From an uncultured Burkholderiaceae bacterium (lineage in GTDB: Bacteria; Pseudomonadota; Gammaproteobacteria; Burkholderiales; Burkholderiaceae_C), in contig CALIDR010000236.1 of the NCBI GenBank assembly GCA_938022295.1, positions 1 to 13,896 of the forward strand: 13,896 bases of DNA. The letters are read 5' to 3'. Positions 1 through 7,737 of this stretch are shown in pieces; position 1 is the stretch's first letter; the number at the start of each line of letters is the position of its first letter. The notes beneath the pieces were generated by a model. The model did no database searches. It saw nothing but the letters and a program-made list of their open reading frames with translations, and was not told the DNA's origin. A program made the translations under genes and the position numbers.

Positions 1-818
1 TCGGGGAAGCGCTCGGTGACGAGCTCCTCGCCGCGCGACCAGATCCACGCCTGGCCCTCGCGGCGCACGACCTGGGCGCGGATGCCGTCGTACTTCCACT
101 CGACGAGCCACTGCGCCGGCGCGCCGAGCCGCTCGGCGAACGCCGTGGGGTCGCCGTCCACGCCCTCGTCGAGGGGGTGGGCGAGGAAAAACGGATACGG
201 CTGGCCGGCCTCGGCGCGCGCCGGCGCGTCGCGCGCGACGAGCGCCTCGAAGCGTTCGGCGCTCGGCAGGCTGCGCGCATCGGTGTAGCCCATCATGCGC
301 TGCGCGACCTGCTTCGCGTCGAGCCCGGCGTGGGCGGCGAGCGCGCGCTGCACGAGCAGCCTGCTGACGCCGACGCGAAAGCCCCCGCCGATCAGCTTGA
401 CGAGCAGGAAGCGGCCCGGCGTGTCGAGCTCGCGCCACCAGCGCGCGAGCGCCGCCGCCTGCACGTCGGCACCCTGGCCGCGCAGCGGCAGCAGGCGCTG
501 CTCGATCCACGCTGCCAGGCCGAGGTCCGACGCCGACTCGGGCGGCGGCAGCACGAGGGCGATCGTCTCGGCGAGGTCGCCGACGGCCTGGTAGCACTCC
601 TCGAACAGCCAGTCGGGGATGCCGGCCTCGGCCACCGCGGTGGCGCGCAGCAGGGCCGTGGGCACCGTCTGCCTGGGCTTGCCGCCGGCGAGGAAGTACG
701 CCGCCCAGGCCGCGTCGGCGGCGCGGGCGTGCGCGAAGTAGCGCCCGAGCGCGGCGAGCTTGTCGGCCGTCGACGTGCTCGCGTCGAGCTCGGCGTACAG
801 CGTGGCGAAGTCGCGCAT
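1..818 (-). CDS. ATP-dependent DNA ligase, cisplatin-damage-response type (partial, N-terminal half)
   Basis: Reading leftward from the ATG at 818-816, the frame stays open for 272 codons to the window edge, so the C-terminal part of the adenylation domain and the OB domain are missing. The visible protein begins MRDFATLYAELDAS and has an N-terminal helical DNA-binding domain (about residues 1-210), then motif I of ATP-dependent ligases, EWKYDGIRAQ. The lysine at about residue 242 would be the nucleophile that takes AMP. It should seal DNA nicks in the cytoplasm. In this family (usually about 530-560 residues) the ligase commonly sits with a metallo-beta-lactamase-fold exonuclease, an Lhr-type helicase and a phosphoesterase. 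Those partners would lie to the left or elsewhere; here the ligase is divergent from the next gene. An in-frame ATG at 857-855 would add 13 residues. Neither start has a clear ribosome-binding site, and 818 was chosen because the family usually begins near this point. The family call is strong; the exact start is not. Confidence 0.88.
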   Translation of the reverse strand, partial: MRDFATLYAELDASTSTADKLAALGRYFAHARAADAAWAAYFLAGGKPRQTVPTALLRATAVAEAGIPDWLFEECYQAVGDLAETIALVLPPPESASDLGLAAWIEQRLLPLRGQGADVQAAALARWWRELDTPGRFLLVKLIGGGFRVGVSRLLVQRALAAHAGLDAKQVAQRMMGYTDARSLPSAERFEALVARDAPARAEAGQPYPFFLAHPLDEGVDGDPTAFAERLGAPAQWLVEWKYDGIRAQVVRREGQAWIWSRGEELVTERFP

Positions 819-932
819 CGGCGGGCGAAGCTGACGGTTTGCGGGGGGCGTCGGCATTGTGACCAGCGCCTGCGCGCCACTGCGCTGTAAGCTCGCGGCC
901 CGTCCGTCACCGCCCGCCGGCCCGTCTCCTCC

Positions 933-1658
933 ATGCCCCCGCCCGCCGCCCGCCCGCGCGACAACGGCAACCCGCTGCTCGAAGTCGTCGTCGCGATCGT
1001 GATCCCGGCGGTGATCCTGATGAAGTTCAGCGGCGAGCGGTACCTCGGCACGCTGCCGGCGCTGTGCGTCGCCCTCGCGTTCCCGCTCGGCTGGGGCGTG
1101 TTCGACCTCTGGCGCAAGCGCAAGGTCAACTTCATCGCCGTGCTCGGCGTCATCAGCACGCTGCTGACCGGCGGCATCGGCGTGCTGCGGCTCGACCCGC
1201 AGTGGCTCGCCGTCAAGGAGGCGTCGATCCCGGGGCTGATCGGCCTGGCGGTGCTGATCTCCACCCGCACGCGCTGGCCGCTGATCCGCATGCTGGTCTA
1301 CAACCCCAAGGTGCTCGACGTCGACAAGGTCCACGCGCGGCTGCTTGCGCGCGGCAACGTCGACGCCTTCGAGACGCGGCTGCGCAACGGCACGCTGCTG
1401 CTCGCCGGCACGTTCTTCTTCTCGTCGTTCATGAACTACGTGCTCGCGCGCTGGATCGTCACCAGCCCCGCCGGCACCGAGGCGTTCAACGAGGAGCTCG
1501 GGCGCCTCACGCTGCTGAGCTATCCGGCGATCGCGCTGCCGTCGATGGCGATGACGCTCGGCGTGCTGGTCTACCTGGTGCACGGGGCCACGCAGCTCAC
1601 CGGGCTGAAGTTCACCGAGATGCTGCACCACGCCGGCGACGAGCACCCCGCCAAGTGA
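933..1658 (+). CDS. VC0807-family integral membrane protein
   Basis: A protein of 241 residues with about six membrane segments (roughly 17-32, 38-58, 66-85, 98-111, 152-176 and 192-221). A conserved-looking N-terminal block (NPLLEVVVAIVIPAVILMKF) and a WRKRKVNFIAVLGVISTLLTG block are what I associate with the VC0807 family, an uncharacterised inner-membrane family. The loop at about 112-150 is charged and should face the cytoplasm. No catalytic or transport motif is visible, so the function is unknown. The ATG at 933 has no Shine-Dalgarno sequence in front of it (the preceding bases are C-rich), so translation may be leaderless or weakly initiated. It is divergent from the ligase gene. The stop is 22 bases before the antiporter GTG, so the two are probably co-transcribed. 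Confidence 0.8.
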   Translation: MPPPAARPRDNGNPLLEVVVAIVIPAVILMKFSGERYLGTLPALCVALAFPLGWGVFDLWRKRKVNFIAVLGVISTLLTGGIGVLRLDPQWLAVKEASIPGLIGLAVLISTRTRWPLIRMLVYNPKVLDVDKVHARLLARGNVDAFETRLRNGTLLLAGTFFFSSFMNYVLARWIVTSPAGTEAFNEELGRLTLLSYPAIALPSMAMTLGVLVYLVHGATQLTGLKFTEMLHHAGDEHPAK

Positions 1659-1680
1659 GCGCGACGCGGGCGGCGCCCCG

Positions 1681-3636
1681 GTGAACCTCGGCGCGCCGTT
1701 CGTCCAGATCCTGCTGCTGCTCGGCTGCGCGGTGGCCGTGGTGCTGGCGTTCCGGCGCGTGCGCATCCCGTCGAGCCTGGGCTACCTGCTGGTGGGCGTG
1801 CTGCTCGGCCCGCACACCGCCGGGCCGGTGGTCGACGCGCTGCCGCTGCAGGCGCTGGCCGAGTTCGGCATCGTGTTCCTGCTGTTCACGATCGGGCTGA
1901 ACTTCTCGCTGCCGCAGATCCACGCCCTGCGTCACCTCGTGCTCGGCCTGGGCACCGCGCAGGTGGCGCTGACGACGGCCGCCGTCGGCGCGATCGCCTG
2001 GACGGCCGGGCTGGCGCCGGCGGCGGCGTTCGTCGTCGGCGCGGTGTTCGCGCAGTCGTCGACGACGATCATCGGCAAGCAGCTCGCCGAGCAGGGCGAC
2101 GAGCAGGCACGCCACGCCCGGCTGGCGCTCGGCATGTCGGTGTTCCAGGACGTCACCGCGGTGCCGTTCGTCGTCGTGATCCCGGTGCTCGCCGCGGCCG
2201 GCGCGGCGTCGCTCGGCGGCGCGCTCGCGTGGGCGCTGGCGAAGGCGGCGCTCGCCTTCGCGCTGGTGTTCTTCGCCGGGCGCTGGCTGCTCGGGCCGCT
2301 GTTCCACCGCGTGGCGGCGGCACGCTCGGCGGAACTGTTCACGCTCACCGTGCTGTTCGTCTCGCTCGCCGCCGGGGCGACGACGCACGCGCTCGGCCTG
2401 TCGATGGCGTTCGGCGCCTTCCTCGCCGGCATGGTGCTCGGCGAGACGGAATTCCGCCACCAGGTCGAGGCGACGATCCGCCCGTTCCGCGACGTGCTGC
2501 TCGGCCTGTTCTTCGTCGGCATCGGCATGCTCGTCGACCCGGTCGCGCTGGCGCGGGTCGCGCACTGGGGGCTGCTCGGCGCGGTGGTGCTGCTCGGCGT
2601 CAAGGGCGCGCTGGTGGCGGGGCTCGTGCGCGCCGCCGGCATCGACGCCGCCACCGCGTGGCGCACCGGCATCCTGCTGGCCGTCGGCGGCGAGTTCGGC
2701 TTCGCGCTGCTCGCCATCGGGCTGCAGGCGGGCATCGTCGACGAGGCGCTCGGCCAGGCGGTGCTGGCAGCGGTGCTGTTCTCGATGATCGCCGGGCCGC
2801 TGCTGATCCGCCATCACCGGGCGCTGGCGCAGCGGCTCGCGCCGGCCGCGCCCGCCGAAACGCCGGCCCCCCTGCCGCCGCTGCCCGCCGCCGAGGTGCA
2901 GGTGCTGCTCGCCGGCTACGGCCGCGTGGGCCAGAGCCTCGGGCACTTCCTCGAGTCCGAGGGCATCGCCTACGCCGCGCTCGACCTCGACGCCGAGCGC
3001 GTGCGCGAGGCGCGGCTGGCCGGCGAGCCGGTGCACTTCGGCGACAGCTCGCAGCTCGCGGTGCTGCAGGCGCTGGGCCTGGCGCAGGCGCGGCTGGTCG
3101 TGATCACGCACGGCGACACCGCCGCCGCGCTGCGCACGCTGCAGCAGGTGCGCCTGCACCACCCGCGGCTGCCGGTGCTCGTGCGCACGCGCGCGCTCGA
3201 CGCCGCCGAGGCGCTGCGCGAAGCCGGGGCGACGCAGGCGGTGCCGGAGACGCTGGAGGCGACGCTGGCACTCGCCTCCCAGGCGCTGCGGCAGCTCGGC
3301 GTGCCGGCCGAACGGGTGGCGCGCCGCGTGCAGGCCGAGCGCGCCGGCCACTACCGTCTGCTGCGCGGCACGTTCGCCGGCGACGCCACGCACGCCGACG
3401 GCGACGCCGGCGCGGCCGAGCGGCTGCAGGCGCTGCAGCTGCCCGCCGAATCGCGCCACGTCGGGCAGCCGATCGCGTCGCTGCCGCTGGACGGCGTGAT
3501 CGTCAGCGCGCTCGTACGCGGCGGCCGGCGGCGCCTGCAGCCCGCGCCCGACACCCGCGTCGAGGCCGGCGACACGCTGGTGCTGTTCGGCGCGCCCGAG
3601 GCGCTGGAGCGCGCCGCCGCCGCGCTGCTGCGCTGA
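1681..3636 (+). CDS. Kef-type (CPA2) monovalent cation:proton antiporter with RCK-N and RCK-C domains
   Basis: A 651-residue inner-membrane protein. Residues about 5-380 form a Na+/H+-exchanger domain of the CPA2 type, with many hydrophobic helices, the QD pair at 156-157 in FQDVTAVPF, and GEFGFALLAIG near 338-349. Residues about 408-530 form an RCK/TrkA-N domain with the nucleotide-binding loop GYGRVGQSLG at 412-421, followed by an acidic LDLD about twenty residues later, which suggests NAD(H) rather than NADP(H). Residues about 575-651 look like a TrkA-C domain (VGQPIASLPLDGVIVSALVR and a late AGDTLVLFG). It probably exchanges K+ or Na+ for protons, gated by nucleotide or a bound ligand. 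The architecture is longer than E. coli YbaL, which lacks the C-terminal domain. No KefF/KefG ancillary subunit is visible nearby. The start is GTG at 1681, 22 bases after the preceding gene; the N-terminus fits the family. Confidence 0.9.
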   Translation: MNLGAPFVQILLLLGCAVAVVLAFRRVRIPSSLGYLLVGVLLGPHTAGPVVDALPLQALAEFGIVFLLFTIGLNFSLPQIHALRHLVLGLGTAQVALTTAAVGAIAWTAGLAPAAAFVVGAVFAQSSTTIIGKQLAEQGDEQARHARLALGMSVFQDVTAVPFVVVIPVLAAAGAASLGGALAWALAKAALAFALVFFAGRWLLGPLFHRVAAARSAELFTLTVLFVSLAAGATTHALGLSMAFGAFLAGMVLGETEFRHQVEATIRPFRDVLLGLFFVGIGMLVDPVALARVAHWGLLGAVVLLGVKGALVAGLVRAAGIDAATAWRTGILLAVGGEFGFALLAIGLQAGIVDEALGQAVLAAVLFSMIAGPLLIRHHRALAQRLAPAAPAETPAPLPPLPAAEVQVLLAGYGRVGQSLGHFLESEGIAYAALDLDAERVREARLAGEPVHFGDSSQLAVLQALGLAQARLVVITHGDTAAALRTLQQVRLHHPRLPVLVRTRALDAAEALREAGATQAVPETLEATLALASQALRQLGVPAERVARRVQAERAGHYRLLRGTFAGDATHADGDAGAAERLQALQLPAESRHVGQPIASLPLDGVIVSALVRGGRRRLQPAPDTRVEAGDTLVLFGAPEALERAAAALLR

Positions 3637-3642
3637 CCTCGG

Positions 3643-3695
3643 CGCGCCGGCGCTGTCCTTGATCTGGATCATGCCGGCCGAGGGACGCCGGCGCG
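3643..3695. repeat. 10-bp inverted repeat framing the FNR-like box
   Basis: CGCGCCGGCG at 3643-3652 is the exact reverse complement of CGCCGGCGCG at 3686-3695. The 33-base spacer carries the FNR-like box. The arms may be an intergenic hairpin ending the upstream antiporter transcript, or may be partly chance in such GC-rich DNA. There is no T-run after the second arm. Confidence 0.35.
3659..3672 (+). promoter_or_regulatory. FNR/Anr-like binding site
   Basis: TTGATCTGGATCAT matches the FNR/Anr consensus TTGAT-N4-ATCAA at nine of ten defined positions. It stands out in DNA this GC-rich and lies in the 84-base gap between the two antiporter genes, 49 bases before the ATG at 3721. The best -10 candidate downstream, TATCCT at 3707-3712, places the box centre at about -53. 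That is not the classical class II position of -41.5, so the mode of action is uncertain. It is likely to couple the five-gene set downstream to oxygen limitation. Confidence 0.6.
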
Positions 3696-3706
3696 GGGTT
3701 CGCGGG

Positions 3707-3720
3707 TATCCTCGCCCGCC
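3707..3720 (+). promoter_or_regulatory. Candidate -10 element, possibly leaderless start
   Basis: TATCCT at 3707-3712 keeps the three most conserved bases of a -10 hexamer (T, A and the last T). Transcription starting about seven bases later would begin at or next to the ATG at 3721. There is no Shine-Dalgarno sequence before that ATG, which fits a leaderless transcript. Weak on sequence alone. Confidence 0.3.
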
Positions 3721-5391
3721 ATGCACGACGGCCCGTTCGGCGAGTTCGCCCTGCTGCTGCTGATCTGTGCACTGGCCGGGGCACTGTTCGTGCGCCTGAA
3801 GCAGCCGGTGCTGATCGCCTACATCGTCGTCGGCATCGTCGTCGGGCCGTCGGTGCTCGGCCTCGTCGGCGCGCACGACCAGATCGACCTGCTGGCGCAG
3901 ATCGGCGTGGCGGTGCTGCTGTTCGTCGTGGGCCTGAAGCTCGACCTGCACCACATCCGCCACATCGGGCCGGTGGCGCTGGCCACCGGCCTTGGCCAGC
4001 TCGCGTTCACGATCGCGTTCGGCTTCGTGATCATCCTCGTGCTCGGCAAGGGCGTGATGGAGGCGCTGTACGTCGCGGTGGCGCTGACGTTCTCGAGCAC
4101 GATCATCATCGTCAAGCTGCTGTCCGACAAGCGCGAGCTCGACAGCCTGCACGGGCGCATCGCGGTGGGCTTCCTGATCGTGCAGGACCTGGCGGTGGTG
4201 ATCGCGATGATGACGATGAGCGCCCTGCGCGGCGCCGGCGGCGCCGAGGGCGACCCCGCCGCCTGGCTCGACGTGCTGCTGTCGCTCGGCTGGCGCCTGG
4301 CCGCCGCGGCGGCGGCGCTGTTCGTGCTGATGCGCTACGTGCTGCCGGTCGTCGTGTCGGCGATGGCGCGCTCGCAGGAACTGCTGCTCGTGTTCGCGAT
4401 CGCGTGGGGCATCGCGCTGGCGGCGGTGGGCGAGTGGGCCGGGTTCAGCAAGGAGGCCGGCGCGTTCCTCGCCGGCTTCTCGCTCGCCTCCACGCCGTAC
4501 CGCGAGGCGATGAACGCGCGCCTGACGGGCATCCGCGACTTCCTGCTGCTGTTCTTCTTCATCGACCTCGGCGCCAAGCTCGAGCTCGGCACGCTCGGCG
4601 CCGAGGTGTGGCCGGCGGTCGTGCTGTCGCTGTTCGTGCTGATCGGGAACCCGCTGATCGTGATGGCGATCATGGGCTACATGGGCTACCGCAAGCGCAC
4701 CGGGTTCCTCGCCGGCCTGACGGTGGCGCAGATCAGCGAGTTCTCGATCGTCTTCGTCGCGATGGGCATCACGCTCGGCCACGTCGGCGTCGAGGCTCTC
4801 GGCCTGACGACGCTCGTCGGCCTGGTGACGATCACGGTCTCCACCTACATGATCCTGTACTCGCAGCCGCTGTACGAGCGGCTGGCGCCGTGGCTCGGCC
4901 CCTTCGAGCGCAAGCGGCCGTTCCGCGAGCTCGCGGTGGAGCGCCAGCCGCGGCCCGACCGGCCGGTCGAGGTGATCGTGTTCGGGCTCGGGCGCTACGG
5001 CAGCCGTCTGCTGACCCAGCTGCGCGACGCCGGCATCGAGGCGATCGGCGTCGACTTCGACCCCGAGGCGGTGCGCGAGCTGCGCCGCCACCACCTGCCG
5101 GTGCGCTTCGGCGACGGCGAGGACCCGGACTTCCTCGAGTCGCTGCCGCTTTCCGAGGCGCGCTGGGTGATCACGACGTTCCCGCAGTGGGAGAGCAACC
5201 GCGCGCTGCTGCACGCGCTGAAGGCCGCCGGCTACCGCGGCCACATCGCCGGCGCGGTGCGCGACACCGCGCACGGCCTGGCGCTGGCCAAGGCCGGCAT
5301 CGACCGCGTGCTCAACCCGTTCGAGGACGCCGCCGACCGCGCCGCGCAGAACCTGGCGGCCGAGCTGCGGGTGCAGGAGCAGCCCGCATGA
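3721..5391 (+). CDS. Kef-type (CPA2) cation:proton antiporter with RCK-N domain
   Basis: A 556-residue inner-membrane antiporter and the first gene after the FNR-like box. Residues about 5-385 are the exchanger domain, with roughly a dozen hydrophobic helices, QD at 155-156 in VQDLAVVIA, and KEAGAFLAGFSLA near 244-256. Residues about 416-540 are an RCK/TrkA-N domain with GLGRYGSRLL at 422-431 and VDFD about twenty residues on, typical of NAD(H) binding. Unlike the antiporter just upstream there is no TrkA-C domain, which gives a YbaL-like layout. It probably exchanges K+ (or Na+) for H+ under control of the bound nucleotide; substrate and direction cannot be read from sequence. It heads a same-strand run with the universal stress protein, an SLC13 transporter, ldhA and lactate permease. 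A role in pH or ion balance during anaerobic acid production is an inference. No ribosome-binding site is visible. Confidence 0.9.
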   Translation: MHDGPFGEFALLLLICALAGALFVRLKQPVLIAYIVVGIVVGPSVLGLVGAHDQIDLLAQIGVAVLLFVVGLKLDLHHIRHIGPVALATGLGQLAFTIAFGFVIILVLGKGVMEALYVAVALTFSSTIIIVKLLSDKRELDSLHGRIAVGFLIVQDLAVVIAMMTMSALRGAGGAEGDPAAWLDVLLSLGWRLAAAAAALFVLMRYVLPVVVSAMARSQELLLVFAIAWGIALAAVGEWAGFSKEAGAFLAGFSLASTPYREAMNARLTGIRDFLLLFFFIDLGAKLELGTLGAEVWPAVVLSLFVLIGNPLIVMAIMGYMGYRKRTGFLAGLTVAQISEFSIVFVAMGITLGHVGVEALGLTTLVGLVTITVSTYMILYSQPLYERLAPWLGPFERKRPFRELAVERQPRPDRPVEVIVFGLGRYGSRLLTQLRDAGIEAIGVDFDPEAVRELRRHHLPVRFGDGEDPDFLESLPLSEARWVITTFPQWESNRALLHALKAAGYRGHIAGAVRDTAHGLALAKAGIDRVLNPFEDAADRAAQNLAAELRVQEQPA

Positions 5392-5404
5392 CCGCCGCCG
5401 CCCG

Positions 5405-5420
5405 GCCGCCCGCGGGCGGC
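5405..5420. repeat. 16-bp perfect palindrome between antiporter and usp genes
   Basis: GCCGCCCGCGGGCGGC is fully self-complementary. A second small stem (GCGGC-GAC-GCCGC, about 5436-5448) follows it before the usp ribosome-binding site. In RNA these could form an intercistronic hairpin that protects or attenuates the message. No T-run follows, so a simple terminator is unlikely. The extreme GC content makes chance formation plausible. Confidence 0.3.
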
Positions 5421-5470
5421 ACGCCTCTTCCCGCGGCGGCGACGCCGCGCCGCCACCGGAGGGTCGCCGC

Positions 5471-6364
5471 ATGAACGCCCTGACCTCGATCCTCGCCGCG
5501 ACCGACTTCTCGGCCCCGGCCCGGCACGCCGCCGACCGCGCGGCACGCGTCGCCCGCGAGACCGGCGCCGCGCTGACGCTGATGCACACGCTGGCCGCGC
5601 AGCCGCTGGCCGAGCTGCGGCAGTGGCTCGGCGCGCAGCCGCAGGCCGAGCAGCAGCTGCTCGAGCAGGCGCGCGAACAGCTGCAGCGGCTGGCCGACGA
5701 GCTCGCCGCGCACCGCCACGTGACGGTGCACACGCACCTGGCCACCGGCGCCGTGCTCGACGAGATCGGCCGCCAGGCCGACGCGCTCGACGCCGGGCTC
5801 GTTGTGCTCGGCGCGCGCGGTGCGGGGTTCCTGCGCCGCCTCGTGCTCGGCACGACGTCGGAGCGGCTGCTGCGGCGCACGACGCGGCCGCTGCTCGTCG
5901 TGCGCCAGACGCCGCACGAGCCTTACCGGCGCGCACTCGTCGCGCTCGACTTCTCGCCGTGGTCGGCGCAGTCGCTCGCGCTCGCGCGCCGCGTGGCGCC
6001 GCACGCGCGGCTCGTGCTGCTGGCCGCGTTCCAGGTGCCGTTCGAGGAGAAGCTGCTGTTCGCCGGCGTCGACGCGGCGACGATCGACCGCTACCGCCAG
6101 CAGTCGCGCCTGGCGACGACGCAGAAACTGCACGCCGCGGCGCAGGCCGGCGGGCTGAAGGCGGGCGACTACGACGCCGTCGTCGTCGAGGGCGACCCCT
6201 CGCAGCGCATCGTCGAACAGGAGCAGGAGCTCGACTGCGACCTCGTCGTGCTCGGCAAGCACGGCCAGTCGGCCGCCGAGGACCTGCTGCTGGGCAGCGT
6301 GACGAAGCACGTGCTCGCCGAGGGCGCCAACGACGTGCTGGTGTCGACCGCGCGCACGGCATGA
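5471..6364 (+). CDS. Universal stress protein with two UspA domains
   Basis: A soluble 297-residue protein made of two UspA domains in tandem (about 1-146 and 152-297). Each domain keeps the ATP-binding signature G-x2-G-x9-G-[S/T]: G114, G117, G127-T128 in the first and G262, G265, G275-S276 in the second. Each also has the early aspartate that contacts nucleotide (D11 in AATDFS, D160 in VALDFS). Both halves therefore look competent to bind ATP. In the family such tandem proteins support survival under stress and energy starvation; several in proteobacteria are induced by oxygen limitation under Anr/FNR. The ATG at 5471 has a good ribosome-binding site, GGAGGG at 5458-5463. The stop overlaps the next start (ATGA at 6361-6364), so translation of the SLC13 gene is probably coupled to it. 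Confidence 0.93.
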   Translation: MNALTSILAATDFSAPARHAADRAARVARETGAALTLMHTLAAQPLAELRQWLGAQPQAEQQLLEQAREQLQRLADELAAHRHVTVHTHLATGAVLDEIGRQADALDAGLVVLGARGAGFLRRLVLGTTSERLLRRTTRPLLVVRQTPHEPYRRALVALDFSPWSAQSLALARRVAPHARLVLLAAFQVPFEEKLLFAGVDAATIDRYRQQSRLATTQKLHAAAQAGGLKAGDYDAVVVEGDPSQRIVEQEQELDCDLVVLGKHGQSAAEDLLLGSVTKHVLAEGANDVLVSTARTA

Positions 6365-7701
6365 CGGCCGCGGCGCGCATCGCGTTCAGCCTGGTGCTCG
6401 CGGCCGCGGTGTACGCCGCGACGCCGCCGCCGGACGCGCTGCGCGCCGGACTCGCGCTGTTCGTGCTCGTCGGCGCGCTGTGGATGACGCAGGCGCTGCA
6501 CCTGACGGTGACCGCGCTGCTGGTGCCGCTGCTGGCGGTGCTCGCCGGACTGCTGAGCGTGCGCGACGCGCTGGCGTCGTTCGCCAACCCGATCATCTTC
6601 CTCTTCCTCGGCGGCTTCGCGCTCGCCGCGGCGCTGCAGCGCCACGCGCTGGACCGGGCGCTGGCCGCCGCCGTGCTGCGCCTGGCCGGCGGCCGGCGCG
6701 CACGCGCCGTGCTGCTGCTGTTCGCGCTGACCGCCGGGCTGTCGATGTGGATCAGCAACACCGCCACCGCGGCGATGATGCTGCCGCTGGCGCTCGGCCT
6801 GCTGCAGGGCGACGAGACGATCGGCACGCGCGAGAAGACGTTCGTGCTGCTCGGGCTGGCGTACAGCGCGAGCATCGGCGGCATCGGCACCCTGGTCGGC
6901 AGCCCGCCGAACGCGATCGCCGCGGCCCAGGCCGGCATCGACTTCGCGGGCTGGCTGCGCTTCGGGCTGCCGATGGTCGTGCTGCTCGGCCCGCTGATGG
7001 TCGGCGTGCTGTGGCTCGTGCTGCGGCCGCGGCTCGGCGGCCGCTTCGAGGCGGTCGCGGCCGGCGGCCACGAGCCGCTGGCGTGGACGCGCGAGCGCCG
7101 GCTGACGGTGGCGATCTTCGCCCTCACCGCCACCGCCTGGGTGGCCGGCGCGCCGCTCGGGCGGGCGCTGGGCATCGGCGCCGACGTCGACAGCGTCGTC
7201 GCGATCGCCGCCGTCGTCGCGCTGGTGGCCACCGGCGCCTTGACCTGGCCCGACGTCGAGCAGCGCACCGAGTGGGGCGTGCTGCTGCTGTTCGGCGGCG
7301 GCCTGGCGCTGAGCCAGGTGATGGGCACGAGCGGCGCGAGCCGCTTCCTCGCCGACGGCCTGGTCGCGCTGCTGCGCGACGCGCCGGCGTGGCTGCTGCT
7401 GCTGGGCGTCGTCGGGTTCGTCGTCTTCCTGACCGAGCTCGTCAGCAACACCGCCAGCGCCGCGCTGCTGGTGCCGATCTTCCTCGGCGTCGCGGGCGCG
7501 CTCGGCCTGTCGCCGACGCTGATGGCCGCCGCGATCGCGGTGGGCGCGTCGTGCGCGTTCATGCTGCCGGTGGCCACGCCGCCGAACGCGATCGTCTTCG
7601 GCACCGGCGCCGTGCCCGCCGGCGCGATGATGCGCTGCGGGCTGGTGCTCAACGTCGTGTGCATCGGCGTCATCGTCGCGGTGGCGAGCGCGCTCGCCTG
7701 A
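6361..7701 (+). CDS. SLC13/DASS-family sodium:carboxylate symporter
   Basis: A 446-residue membrane protein with about eleven hydrophobic segments. It shows the two inverted-repeat signatures of the divalent-anion:Na+ symporter family: SNTATAAMMLP (SNT at 132-134) paired with SPPNAI (181-186), and SNTASAALLVP (SNT at 362-364) paired with TPPNAIVFGTG (406-416). In structures of this family the SNT motifs bind Na+ and substrate carboxylates. It should import, or exchange, small carboxylates such as C4-dicarboxylates across the inner membrane; the exact substrate cannot be told. Starting at 6361, the ATG overlaps the usp stop by four bases and gives a normal family length; the frame is open further upstream but only as a shadow of usp. 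Its place between usp and ldhA suggests handling of organic acids during fermentation, but that is context only. Confidence 0.9.
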   Translation: MTAAARIAFSLVLAAAVYAATPPPDALRAGLALFVLVGALWMTQALHLTVTALLVPLLAVLAGLLSVRDALASFANPIIFLFLGGFALAAALQRHALDRALAAAVLRLAGGRRARAVLLLFALTAGLSMWISNTATAAMMLPLALGLLQGDETIGTREKTFVLLGLAYSASIGGIGTLVGSPPNAIAAAQAGIDFAGWLRFGLPMVVLLGPLMVGVLWLVLRPRLGGRFEAVAAGGHEPLAWTRERRLTVAIFALTATAWVAGAPLGRALGIGADVDSVVAIAAVVALVATGALTWPDVEQRTEWGVLLLFGGGLALSQVMGTSGASRFLADGLVALLRDAPAWLLLLGVVGFVVFLTELVSNTASAALLVPIFLGVAGALGLSPTLMAAAIAVGASCAFMLPVATPPNAIVFGTGAVPAGAMMRCGLVLNVVCIGVIVAVASALA

Positions 7702-7737
7702 TCCGCCCTCCGGCACGCTCCCCGCCACGCCCGCCCG

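Noticed and set aside
857..891. Promoter-like pair TTGTGA ... TGTAAG between the divergent ligase and VC0807-family genes
   Set aside because: The spacing is about 23 bases, far from the usual 16-18, and neither element is a close match.
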